This document shows, piece after piece, positions 1-10,794 of a stretch of 64,000 nt of DNA. The notes below the pieces were generated by a model that worked only from the letters and a program-made list of their open reading frames with translations, was not told the DNA's origin and made no database searches. How positions within the stretch are numbered: the first letter of the stretch is position 1; each line of letters starts with the position of its first letter. Where the stretch lies: assembly GCF_019175385.1 (NCBI RefSeq), contig NC_083339.1:77954307-78018306 (forward strand), written 5' to 3'. Source of the DNA: Lycium barbarum (taxonomy: Eukaryota > Streptophyta > Magnoliopsida > Solanales > Solanaceae). The translations under genes were made by a program, and so were the position numbers.

Positions 1-279
1 GCAACTCTCCTTAAGTACTTGTCTGCATTACAACTATGCATCGTAGTTCTTCCAGTGTCCTGCCGCTTCTTGTTCTTATCATGAAATTCTTAGGAAGTAC
101 ACTTTTTCCCTTATTCTTTTGGTCAAGCCTTCATTTTTCTTTTTGCTACTACGGCTAGTTCATGTATCATTGTTTCCTTTATAATCGAATCTCTATACTC
201 TTTACAGAGGTTCTTATCCCTTGTCACTGATATATTGCCTCCTAGTTAGCTTTGTTAACTTATTATCCTCTCTCCTGTA
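1..279 (-). mobile_element. Element Z, left part: interior of a non-coding LTR retrotransposon
   Basis: The reverse complement of this stretch aligns by eye with the interior of element A around 10880-11160: shared blocks include the GGCAG..ACACTGGAAGAACTAC stretch near 11080-11110 and GAGAGAGGATAA near 10890-10900. It is therefore a second, minus-strand copy of the same non-coding family, split by A. It resumes at 60926. It holds no open reading frame of note and is pyrimidine-rich on the plus strand, as expected for the complement of A's purine-rich interior. It continues beyond the left edge of the window, so its 3' LTR is not visible. Confidence 0.75.
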
Positions 280-749
280 TGTTACACCCCGTATCATCGA
301 GGAAGCACTTATCAAATTTGAAACATAAGTACGTTGAGTTATGGTTAAGTGGAACCACTTTGGAATATAAGGAGAAAGCATTATTAAGTATATTTAATGA
401 GGAAGGATGTATATAAGGTATACCAGAAGGTTTTATAAGGAAATGAGTGGAAGAAATAGAGTAGTACGACTTTCGAAAAAGGATGGGAAATGTTTTGTGC
501 GAAAATTTTGGTCCAACTTAGTGAGAGAATATCTCTTAGCATATGAAGTGTTTTAACGTGAAACAAAAGCCTAATATGAAGTTCGTCGAGTCTAGTTTCC
601 AACGCAACAAACTGCTCGTCAATTGGACATCGGAGGAGAGAATTTTGGACGTTACAAGTTCAGCTGACAGAGCAGAAACGCGTGCTACAGTACTGATACA
701 GTACCGACTGCTACAGTGTTGCTACAGTACCCGACCCGAATTTGACCCT

Positions 750-756
750 TATAAAA
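750..756 (+). promoter_or_regulatory. TATA box of element A 5' LTR
   Basis: TATAAAA is the best core promoter match in this LTR and lies upstream of all the shared transcript-level motifs. The matching segment is missing from the 3' LTR (junction near 16020). The position suggests a U3 of about 0.5 kb and a very long R-U5. The transcription start is inferred, not seen. Confidence 0.5.
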
Positions 757-1904
757 TGAGTAAGAACCCTCTTTTTTCATCAGATTTTGCTAGAAAAATC
801 CAGAAATTGAAGAGAGAGAGAGTGAGGAAAACAAAAAGTGAGCAATTTTTAAGTCGCGGAGTAGTGGTTTAGGTCCGGGTAACGCATGGTTGTGATTCTA
901 GTGTTGTTTTGCGGTGGATTTTAGCGTGGATACTGAGGATATTGTGGTCTTAACAAGAAAGAAGGTATGAATCTTTCTCTTTTGGTATTATTTAAGACTT
1001 AATTATGGAGATAAAGTCGTTAAATAATTGTGTAGTAAGTTGGTTAGTTATAGAAGTTGGAAAACAGCGTGTGGGCTGTTTAATGGTACATATTGGTATT
1101 GGAAATGATGTTATTGATGTTGGTATTGTTGTTGTTGTTGTTGGTTGCTGAATTGAGATTCCGGGCTAGGCATATAAACAGGGGAAATGCTGCCCGATTT
1201 TCAGCAGGATATAAAATAGTTTGACTTGAGAGCTTAGCACAAACATACTACGATGAGTCTAACGATTTGTGAATCCTCTTAAATGTAGACTTGTGAGCTC
1301 GGACGAATAAGTGTAGATTATTGGAGGCTGAACAGGTATGATAAGGCTCGTCCCTTTCTTTCAAAGGCATGATTCCTATGGTATGATTTTATAAATGTTT
1401 CCGTAACCTTCTTGTTTTCAAAAAATAAAAGTCCATGGTTCTTAAAGCTTCTCATGATGTGGAGGATAAGAATGATTTTATGATGGTGACAATGATAATG
1501 ATGATTTCGTGTTTTAAGAACTCAAGCTTATGATTTCAAAGAGAATATGAGAATGTGGAGCTACTTCTAGAAGTTCACAATTTTATTCATTGATGATGAC
1601 TCTACCTCTAAAGGCTCCAAGGTGTATGTAAAGTTACCCCTTCATTCTTTTTGGCATGAACTACGTAAAGTGAGCGAAAGATGAACATACATGACTCCAA
1701 TGAACTCTAATTCTCAGTGGTACTTGACATGATAATTGTCTTTGATTCTCCAGTGTTGGTTTATTCTAATTATTCTATTGAGTCTCAGATGATGACTTAG
1801 CTTGCATATGGTTTCTCATGATATTCTACTCGTACATACCGTTAATATATCATTCACCGAGTCCCGAGCTAGGTAGGTATTCGTGCACAGTCTCATTGCA
1901 TTGT

Positions 1905-2132
1905 TTCACCGAGTCCCTCACTAGAGGGACGGGTACGATATATATATGATGATTTCACCGAGCCCCTCACTAGAGGGCCGGGTACGTTATATATATGATG
2001 ATTTCACCGAGTCCGTCACTAGAGGGCCGGGTACGGTATATATATGATGATTTCACCGAGTCCCTCACTAGAGGGTCGGGTACGGTATATATATGATGAT
2101 TTCACTGAGTCCCTCACTAGAGGGCCGGGTAC

Positions 2133-2187
<55 letters not shown>

Positions 2188-2336
2188 ACTCCACCGAGTC
2201 CCTCACTAGAGGGCCGGGTACGGTATGTATATGATGATTTCACCGAGTCCCTCACTAGAGGGCCGGGTACGGTATATATATAATTATTTCACTGAGTACC
2301 TCACTAGAAGGCCGGGTACGGTATATTATATATGTA
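1905..2336 (+). repeat. Minisatellite of about 49 bp in A 5' LTR, with a TA microsatellite
   Basis: About eight units each carry CACCGAGTCCCTCACTAGAG followed by GGCCGGGTACGGTATATATA and a GATGATTT joint. Each unit holds the near-palindrome CCCTC-ACTAG-AGGG. One unit's TATATA tail has expanded to about 24 TA dinucleotides at 2135-2183. A degenerate unit starts near 1857. The same array occurs in the 3' LTR (59934-60320). Confidence 0.95.
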
Positions 2337-2903
2337 TGCATGACTCATCTTATAAGGCACAGATGCATTGGTATCTTTGATTATCATACTCGTCTCCTGT
2401 CAATTTTTTGCTCAGTCATGACCTTCTTTATTGTACTTCATGCTTTACATACTCAATACATTTTCCGTACTGACCCCCTTTCTTCGGGGGCTGCATTTCA
2501 TGCTCGCAGGTACAGATACTCAGCTGCTTGGAGAGCTCCATTGTTCCGGAGCTTGAGTCATTCGGTACAGATCCTTTGCTATAGGCTTTGTTATACTCTT
2601 AGAGGTCTGTAGACATATGTGGGTTGTGTATATACGGTTTGGTCAGCTATATCGATGTAGTTCGTCTTGGATGTCCCCGTGTATAGTGGCAGCCTTGTCG
2701 GCTTGCATATTTGTTATGATTTGGTTAGCTGTGGCTCCTTCGGAGACAGGTTCATTCTGATATATGGAATTATGATTCTACAACACGCTTTTACAGATTT
2801 CCACATTGTCCTTAGCATCAGTCTGATTATATCTAACAGTTTCGTATACGAGTGTCCAACTCGGGCACTAGTCATGGCCCACCGATTTGGGTCGTGACAA
2901 AAG

Positions 2904-2915
2904 TGGTATCAGAGC
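2904..2915 (+). other. Primer-binding site of element A (initiator tRNA-Met)
   Basis: TGGTATCAGAGC lies 4 bases after the LTR end. This 12-mer is the usual plant primer site complementary to the 3' end of initiator tRNA-Met, and primes minus-strand DNA synthesis. It is identical in B, C, D and E. Confidence 0.93.
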
Positions 2916-2959
2916 AGTTCATCCTCGGAGTGTCTACAGACCGTGTCTAGTAGAGTCTA

Positions 2960-2993
2960 ATTTATCGGTGTGTTGTGCACCACATCTATAAAC
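2960..2993 (+). other. Leader hairpin of element A with palindromic loop GTGCAC
   Basis: Stem GGTGTG (2967-2972) pairs with CACATC (2981-2986) through one G-U wobble. The 8-base loop TT-GTGCAC exposes a self-complementary hexamer. A lower TTTAT/ATAAA stem extends it. The same hairpin sits after the primer site in B, C, D and E with compensatory stem changes. It resembles a retroviral dimerisation initiation site in position and form; the function is inferred. Confidence 0.6.
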
Positions 2994-4326
2994 AGGAAGC
3001 TACAAGACATTTAGGATGTCATCTTTCTTTCTGATCATAGATCGTGCAGTAGAGCCAATAATAGGAAAGCTCGTTCTTAGTACGATTTTTGTTAATTGCA
3101 GGATTGTATCGGAGAAGAGGACAAGTTCAGTTAATGGGAGCGTAAGTGAGGCTCCGAAGGAGGACATGAGACCCGTATCGTCCGTCGTCTCAGGATCGAG
3201 GATGTCAAGAGGTATAAGAAAAAGCATCAGCTATTCCGTTGAGATGGACCCATCGGAGGACGTGGTTCCAGTAGGAGGAGACCCGACTAGGAAATCATAT
3301 GACAAAGACCCGTTTAAGGGTCACAAGACTCCTGTGGATGAAGACGTAATTGAGGAAGTACAGAGTTTGGCATATTTAGGTTTTCCTTACGTTTTAGCAT
3401 TATGTTAGGCCAGACTAGTAGATGGTGGGAAGACAAGGATGGAGAGCACACTTCACTCTATAGCCCACCAGATCCGGCTAAGGTCCGATTGGCTACAGGT
3501 ATACGAGTTCTTATTGGAATTTCCTATGTACGTATGTAATTACTTCAGGGTAATACTGAATAGTGATGAGCGGAAATCCTAAAGGGGATTAGTGACTTAA
3601 GTATTTGGAAGTAATTGCGATTAAGATGCCTTCGCCACCATTTGGGAATCTTGAAAGCTAGGATGAAAAGTAGTCATACATGCATATTGAAGTGATTATT
3701 GAGGATTTCCAAGGCCAAAATAACATTTGCTTAGTCGGATGAGTAAGAGATCCTTTCTAATTCGGAGGGAGATGCATTACAAGAATGTTTTGGAATCTAT
3801 ATGTGTATGACATCCCATATGTGGTTGCGCCAACCGATATATGTGTCCCAGCAACCGACGTTGCGGTATACTAAAGGCATCAATCGAACCAGGGTAAGTG
3901 AAGCTTCCAAGAGGGACGACGGATAAGGCAAAGGACTATTTGGATAAAATTCGAAGGTAGGCATGCGAAAGGGAAAAGGTATGGTAGTTTGAAACAAAAG
4001 ATGAATGTGTGGGGTCAGGAAACGAACTTCAATAAGTGGGACTAAAGGATAGTAATCACAAATAAGGATGTGAAGTAAGAGAGAGAATGATCAGGCCTTG
4101 CAACGATACTAAGAGATTTCCAGCTCTCGAGAGGTGTATAAAGAGATAAATGTGATACTGGCGCAGTTTCCTCGGAAACAGAGAAGCTTTCCTAAAAGAT
4201 GATTTAAGAATAGAACGGATTTGCACGTTAAAAGGAATATTTCACGAACTCCAGGGTCAATACTATAAAATAACAAGTGCAGAAGGGCGCTCGAGGAGGA
4301 AGGAACTCAAGGAAGGTTTGAGGATG

Positions 4327-6898
4327 TGTCACGACCCAACCAGGGCCGTGACGGGTACCCGGGGCTAACCACCGAGCACCACTCATTCTGCTACTTATCA
4401 TGCTCATTAAACGTTCTTTTATCAAATTTATACTCAAATCATAAGAAAGTCATATTTCATTGGGAACATAAATAGTTTTATATACATAAGCCCTTTAGGC
4501 TGTCAAAATAATATATGTCTATACAAAGTAACAACCTCGTGAGACCATATAACCCACACTGCGTATCTACGAGCCTCTACTAGAGTATTAGACATATGGA
4601 TGGGACAAGACCCCGCCGTACCCAAAATACATATACATGAATATACACAAAAGAATAATCAAGCACCTCCGGAACAAAGGAGTGCTCTCAATCAGCTAAC
4701 AGCTCCAACGAGTTTGGATCAAGCTCACCTCCCTGTCTACCTGTGGGCATGAACACAGTGTCCAAAGAAAATGGACGTCAGTACGAACATTGTACTGAGT
4801 ATGTAAGGCAAGAATGAAATTAATATAATGGACGGATCATGAGCTATAAGAGAAAGATATAACCTGCATGAGCTTCATAGGGGAATACATTTCGTACACA
4901 TATCGTATTTTTATATAATCATGTTACACATGTCATCATCCCGTCACATATATCATCACATCATAATCCTCATCGTTAACCCGCGTCCGGGTAACCATCG
5001 TATGCCGCCTACTAGTGGTGATCGTGCCCGGCCCTCTAGGCTCGGTGTAAACATAGCAGCCCGCCTTAGCGGTGACATGCCCGGCCATTGAGGCTCGGTG
5101 GAATCATATGCAGCCCGCCTTAGAGGTGACATGCCCGGCCATTGATGCACGGTGGGATCATATCATCATATAATCAATCATACATTCATCATTTTTACGC
5201 ATCTCATAGGCATAACATAATCTTACATTATTAATCGTCTCATAGACATATCATAGCATAGCATCATTATACATTTATCATTAAGAGCATACATTAAACT
5301 TTGAAGGAAACTATGGCTATGTCGGGGTGACATAAAATCGTGAGCCCCCGATTATGTTATGGAGTAATTATCACCATCATATCTCACCTTGAAGGAAATA
5401 ATAACTAAGGTGAGTGTGAGCAACAAATGACACCATTAACGTTATAGGACCATCAAATCATGAAATATATAATCTCTATACTTTAACTCGTCATCATCAT
5501 TATTGGGCTCATAACATATCTCTTACCTCATATAACTATTCACGGACATAGGCTCATAACTTTTCCGAAATGTAAGAAATTCATGAAGAGGAAGGAAAGT
5601 CACACTTTAGGATTCATGCCAAAGAAAGAAAGGACTAGCCTCACATACCTTTTACGTTTAACTAATCTATCATTCGCTTGTCCTCCTTCAATGCCACATT
5701 CTACCTTCAAGAGAATTCGCATTAATGTTAGTTAATCGACTATAAGAACGTGTTACTTTTTCTAGGGAAAATTGGGCAGTGTTTCCTTTGTTTATACTAC
5801 TTTTCCCATGTTCTATATCAACTCCCAAACGTTCGTATCAACATTCACAATATAGTAGGCAACAATCATCATTCATCTATATTATCCGCTATTCACGATT
5901 TCCCTTCAATTTCTCCACAATCATGGTCATAGCTCATTATCGCGTTTTCTCATATATAATACTTATTCCATGGTATAAATTTCATTTACAACATACCAAC
6001 ATTCATGATTCACCCCAACCACTATTCAACAATGACACTATTCACTCATTTATGACCCATTTTCTATGTCTTTCTACAATTCAAGTGTCTTAGCCTTCCA
6101 ATACCTTAAACAACATGGTATGGTCATGAAACTTACCTTAGATGATGGATGAATAACCCTTGAGTGGAACTTCTTTTCTTGCACTAAAACCCTAATCTTC
6201 TTCCCTTGAGGTTTCTTAGTGTAGATGAACTTTGGCTAGGTTTCATACACTTGTTTTCATAGTTTGAAGTAGTTGATCATGGATTTCCTTTTATTTCCTT
6301 GCGGATGAATATTAGGGAGTGTTCTAGAGTTTTCTTGAAGTGTAGAGAAGTGAAATGAAATGAGAAAGGGTCCCTTATATTAAATCATGAAAGCTGTCCC
6401 GACCAACTTATACGGACCAACATACGGTCCGTACATTTTATACGGACCGTAGGTGTGTCCGTATGTTTGGTCCAGAGAATGGTGTCCCTCTTGGCTAATT
6501 ATACGGCCTAACATACGGCCAATATAATTTATACGGTCCGTATGTTGGGGCGTATAGTGCCCAGTTGTTCCGTTTTCGTTCTCGTCGACTCGTTTGATCT
6601 CCGATCCTTATGAAACCTTGTTGACACTTGTTTAACACCTCAATACCAATCTAAGGGACATCATTACTCGTCTCTAAGACATCATTATGCCATCATTAAC
6701 CCGTCATCCATAATTCCTACCCGACACATAACATATCCTTTACTTTCTTTGCCAAACTTCTTCCTTTTAGTCAAATGTCTTTGAATCTCGATTAAGATCA
6801 TCAAATTCTATTTCTTACTTATCCAAATCATCGTATACCTCGTGTTACTCGCTATCCTATTCACTGTACATTAACGGGGAATTTTCCAAGGTGTAACA
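4327..6898 (-). repeat. Element F 3' LTR (left)
   Basis: This is a 2572-bp LTR. On the plus strand it starts TGTCACGACC and ends GGTGTAACA. It contains three copies of a minisatellite unit (AGCAGCCCGCCTTAG.GGTGACATGCCCGGCC type) around 4980-5155 and the CGTCC/GGACG hairpin family near 4760-4800. It also has a TACGGACC/GGTCCGTA palindrome array (about 6408-6560), a telo-box-like AAAACCCTAA at 6186-6195 and the donor-like AAG|GTAAG (minus strand) near 6135. No independent gene is seen. Confidence 0.9.
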
Positions 6899-6915
6899 TT
6901 CTTCCCCCCTTTTGG

Positions 6916-6935
6916 AACATTCGTCCTCGAATGTT
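6916..6935 (-). other. Palindromic stem next to the polypurine tract of F
   Basis: AACATTCG-TCCT-CGAATGTT is a perfect 8-bp stem with a 4-base loop, 17 bases inside the 3' LTR. The polypurine tract (CCCCCC run on the plus strand, about 6904-6913) lies between them. The same arrangement is found in A, B, C, D and E. Confidence 0.85.
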
Positions 6936-7097
6936 AAACACTCGGAATTCTACGAAAATTTTGCCAGAGTTTCCCCTGTAATATGGTACTACCAACCTGT
7001 CACAACAACCCATAATAACATATCCTCACAGGGCCATAACACAATAGAACTTATAAATTGGCCACACATGAGAAAAAGCATGAAAAGTAAGCATACC

Positions 7098-8150
7098 TTA
7101 TATTGTTGGCGTTTCATCTTGAACCTCTTCTGAGGGTTGGAATAAGTGCGGATACTTGGACTTCATACTCTCTTCTGCGTCCCAAGTCATTTCTTCTCGG
7201 TTGTTGTTTCGCCACAAGACTTTTACTGAAGCTACTTCCTTATTTCGAAGTCTTCGTACTTGCCTGTCTAAGATGGCAATAGGCACTTCTTCGTACGTTA
7301 GCTTTTCTGTCTCCTGAACATCATCAATCGGAACAATCCTCGTAGGACCTCCAACACACTTGTGGAGCATCGAGACATGAAAGACTGGATGGACTGATTC
7401 AAGCTCTGAAGGCAAGTCCAATTCATAGGCTACCTGACCCACCTTGCGGATAATTTTGAGGTCCGATGTATCGAGGACTTAACTTCCCTTTCTTGCCAAA
7501 TATCATCACCCCTTTCATTGGAGACACTTTAAAAAATACCCAATCATCAACCTGAAATTCCAAGTCTCACCGACGGTTGTCCGCATAAGACTTTTGGCGA
7601 CTTTGTGCTGTCAACAATCGATCTCGGATCACCTTGACTTTTTCTACCGCTTCCTGAACCAATTCAGGGCCTATTAACTGTACTTCTCCCGTTTCAAACC
7701 ATCCAATTGGGGACCTACACTTTCTTCTATATAATGCTTCATACGGAGCCATTTGGATACTGGAATGGGAGCTATTGTTGTGTGAAAACTCAATAAGGGG
7801 TAAGTGATCATCCCACCTACCACCAAAATCCAGCACACATGCTCGTAGCATATCTTCCAAGGTCTGAATAGTACACTCGGCTTGCCTATCAGTCTGCGGA
7901 TGGAATGCCGTGCTAAGCTTTACTTGAGTACCCAGACCTTCTTGAAAAGACCTCCAGAACTTGGCTGTAAACGGTGCTCCTCTACCTGTGATAATGGATA
8001 GTGGAATACCATGAAGTCTCACAATCTCCTTGATATACATTCTTGCATAATCTTGTGCCGAGTATGTGGTTCTGACTGGAAGGAAATGGGCTGCTTTCGT
8101 GAATCTATCCACGATCACCTATATAGAATCATACTTACCTCGGGAACGTG
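7098..8150 (-). pseudogene. Element F integrase remnant with chromodomain-like tail
   Basis: This is the last third of a Ty3/gypsy polyprotein. The upstream part (down to 7567) starts inside the integrase catalytic core at ..DRFTKAAHFLPVRTTYS. It continues through the second Asp (TGRGAPFT, with Gly replacing the usual Asp before Arg) and the QAE glutamate to the MAPYEALYRRKC region. A stop follows at 7567-7569. The GPY/F-like region near 7460 is frameshifted. The tail (7098-7442) has VHPVFHVSMLHKC and a chromodomain-like RQVRRLRNKEVASVKVLWRN...YPHLF end. The integrase zinc finger and everything upstream are deleted. It cannot give a working integrase. Confidence 0.9.
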
Positions 8151-8155
8151 ATAAG

Positions 8156-10789
8156 TAGGGGCCATGACGGGTACCCAGGGCTAACCACCGAGCACCCAGG
8201 GCTAACCACCGAGCACCAGGGGCCATGACGGGTACCCAGGGCTAACCACCGAGCACCACTCATTCTGCTACTTATCATGCTCATTAAACGTTCTTTTATC
8301 AAATTTATACTCAAATCATAAGAAAATCTTATTTCATTGGGAACATAAATAGTTTTATATACATAAGCCCTTTAGGCTGTCAAAATAATATATGTATATA
8401 CAAAGTAACAACCTCGTGAGACCATATAACCCACACTGCGTATCTACGAGCCTCTACTAGAGTATTAGACATATGGACGGGACAAGACCCCGTCGTACCA
8501 AAAATACATATACATGAATATACACAAAAGAATAATCAAGCACCTCCGGAACAAAGGAGTGCTCTCAATAAGCTAACAGCTCCTGCGAGTCTGGATCAAG
8601 CTCACCTCCCTGTCTACCTGTGGGCATGAACACAGCGTCCAAAGAAAACGGACGTCAGTACGAACATTGTACTGAGTATGTAAGGCAAGAATGAAATAAA
8701 TATAATAGACGGATCATGAGCTATAAGAGAAAGATATAACCTGCATGAGTTTCATAGAGGAATACATTTCGTAAACATATCGTATTTTTATATAATCATG
8801 TTACAAATGTCATCCCATCACATATATCATCACATCATAATCCTCATCGTTAACCCGCGTCCGAGTAACCATCGTATGCCACCCACTAATGGTGATCATG
8901 CCCGGCCCTGTAGGCTCGGTGTAAACATAGCAGCCAGCCTTAGCGGTGACATGCCCGGCCATTGAGGCTCGGTGTAATCATATGCAGCCCGCCTTAGCAG
9001 TGACATGCCCAGCCATTGAGGCACGGTGGGATCATATCATCATATAATCAATCATACATTCATCATTTTTACGCATCTCATACGCATAACATAATCTTAC
9101 ATTATTAATCGTCTCATAAACATATCATAGCATAGCATCATTATACATTTATCATTAAGAGCATACATTAAACTTTGAAGGCAACTATGGCTATTTCGGG
9201 GTGACATAAGGTCGTGAGCCCCCAATTATGTTATGGAGTAATTATCACCATCATATCTCACCTTGAAGGAAATAATAAATAAGGTGAGTGTGAGCAACAA
9301 ATGACACCATTAACGTTACAGGAACATCACATCATGAACTCTAGAATATCTATACGTTAACTCGTCATCATCATTATTGGGCTCATAACATATCTCTTAC
9401 CTCATATAACTATTCACGGACATAGGCTCATAACTTTTCCGAAATGTAAGAAATTCATGAAGAGGAAGGAAAGTCACACGTTAGGATTCATTCCATAGAA
9501 ATAAAGGACTAGCCTCACATACCTTTTATGTTTAACTAATCTATCGATCGCTTGTCCCCCTTCAATGCCACATTCTACCTTCAAGAGAATTCGCATTAAC
9601 GTTAGTTAATCGACTATAAGAATGTGTTACTATTTCTAGGAAAAATTGGGCAGCGTTTCCTTTGTTTATACTACTTTTCCCATGTTCTATATCAACTCCC
9701 AAATGTTCATATCAACATTCACAATATAGTAGGCAACAATCAGCATTCATCTATATTATCCGCTATTCACGATTTCCCTTCAATTTCTCCATAATCATGG
9801 TCATAGATCATTATTGCGTTTTCTCATATATAATACTTATTCCATGGTCTAAATGTCATTTATAACATATTCACAATCACAACATAGCAACATTCATGAT
9901 TCACCTCAACCACTATTCAACAATGACGCTATTAACTCATTTATGACCCATTTTCTATGTCTTTCTACAATTCAAGTGTCTTAGCCTTCCAATACCTTAA
10001 AAAACATGGTATGGTCATGATACTTACCTTAGATGATGGATGAATAACCATTGAGTGGAACTTCTTTTCTTGCACTAAAACCCTAATCTTCTTCACTTGA
10101 GGTTTCTTAGTGTAGATGAACTTTGGCTAGGTTTCATACACTTGTTTTCATAGTTTGAAGTAGTTGATCATGGATTTCCTTTTATTTCCTTGCGGATGAA
10201 TATTAGGGAGTGGTCTAGAGTTTTCTTGAAGTGTAGAGAAGTGAAATGAAATGAGAAAGGGTCCCTTATATTAAATCATGAAAGTTGTCCCGACCAACTT
10301 ATATGGACCAACATACGGTCCGTATATTTTATACGGACAGTATGTGTGTCCGTATGTTTGGTCCAGAGAATGGTGTCCCTCTTGGCTAATTATACGGCCT
10401 AACATATGGCCAGTATAATTTATACGGTCCGTATGTTGGGGCGTATAGTGCCCAGTTGTTCCGTTTTCGTTCTCGTCGACTCGTTTGATCTCCGATCCTT
10501 ATGAAACCTTCTTGACACTTGTTTAACACCTCAATACCAATCTAAGGGACGTCATTCCTTGTCTCTAAGACATCATTATGCCATTATTAACTCGTCGTCT
10601 ATAATTCCTACCCGACACATAACATATTCTTTACTTTCTTTGCCAAACTTCATCCTTTTAGTCAAATGTCTTTGAATCTCGATTAAGATCATCAAATGCT
10701 ATTTCTTACTTATCCAAATCATCGTATACCTCGTGTTCCTCGCTAGCCTATTCACTGTACATTAACGGGGAAATTTTCAAGGTGTAACA
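8156..10789 (-). repeat. Element F 5' LTR (right), truncated and locally duplicated at its inner edge
   Basis: It aligns with 4327-6898 from AGGGGCCATGACGGG onward, but the first ~15 bases (TGTCACGACC...) are missing and it joins directly to integrase sequence at about 8148-8156. The first 100 bases hold a compound duplication: GGGCTAACCACCGAGCACC occurs three times and GGGGCCATGACGGGTACCC twice (8157-8260). Over a sampled 330 bases it differs from the left LTR at about 3 percent. Confidence 0.88.
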
Positions 10790-10794
10790 GGATG

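Larger units (their letters stand above)
280..2899 (+). repeat. Element A 5' LTR
   Basis: This is a 2620-bp LTR beginning TGTTACACC and ending GTCGTGACA. Its partner is 15648-17089 plus 59858-60925. A TATAAAA box lies at 750-756. Further along are donor-like AG|GTATGA at about 962-967, a second CAG|GTATG near 1336, a minisatellite (1905-2336), the conserved CCCCC/GGGGG hairpin (2474-2490) and the CGCAG|GTAC motif (about 2505-2512). Compared with the 3' copy it has about 100 extra bases around 651-755, including the TATA box, and an expanded TA run. Confidence 0.92.
2900..4326 (+). mobile_element. Element A interior, segment 1: leader and non-coding purine-rich DNA
   Basis: After the primer site and hairpin, the sequence keeps a ..TCGTGCAGTAGAGCC.. 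block (about 3040-3056) like the one upstream of gag in B. A TTGCAG|G acceptor-like site follows near 3100, where the coding elements have TTTCAG just before the gag ATG. Beyond that no gag domain is seen. A 130-codon frame at 3016-3408 is charged and matches nothing I recognise. The rest is purine-rich with scattered stops. It ends at the GGATG target duplication of F. Confidence 0.75.
4327..10789 (-). mobile_element. Element F: internally deleted Tekay-like chromovirus
   Basis: It is bounded by TGTCACGACC and GGTGTAACA with the 5-bp duplication GGATG at 4322-4326 and 10790-10794. Left (3') LTR is 4327-6898; right (5') LTR is about 8156-10789. Between them only the integrase core, its C-terminal tail and the polypurine end remain. 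Primer site, gag, protease, reverse transcriptase, RNase H and the first bases of the right LTR are missing. The LTR sequence is of the same general family as D and H. It interrupts the interior of A. Confidence 0.92.

Noticed and set aside
543..872. 109-codon plus-strand frame at the left end
   Set aside because: It lies wholly inside the A 5' LTR, across the TATA box, has no domain, and is broken in the 3' LTR copy.
2019..2283. Overlapping frames on both strands with IYIYIY repeats
   Set aside because: Translation of the minisatellite and TA run; not genes.
3016..3408. 130-codon frame in the A leader region as a possible short gag
   Set aside because: No gag, zinc-knuckle or basic-tail features. 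The first part overlaps the conserved leader and the rest is low-information purine-rich sequence.
4980..5160. Repeats in the F LTR considered as a CRISPR-like array
   Set aside because: Units are tandem without unique spacers, in a plant retrotransposon LTR; this is a minisatellite.
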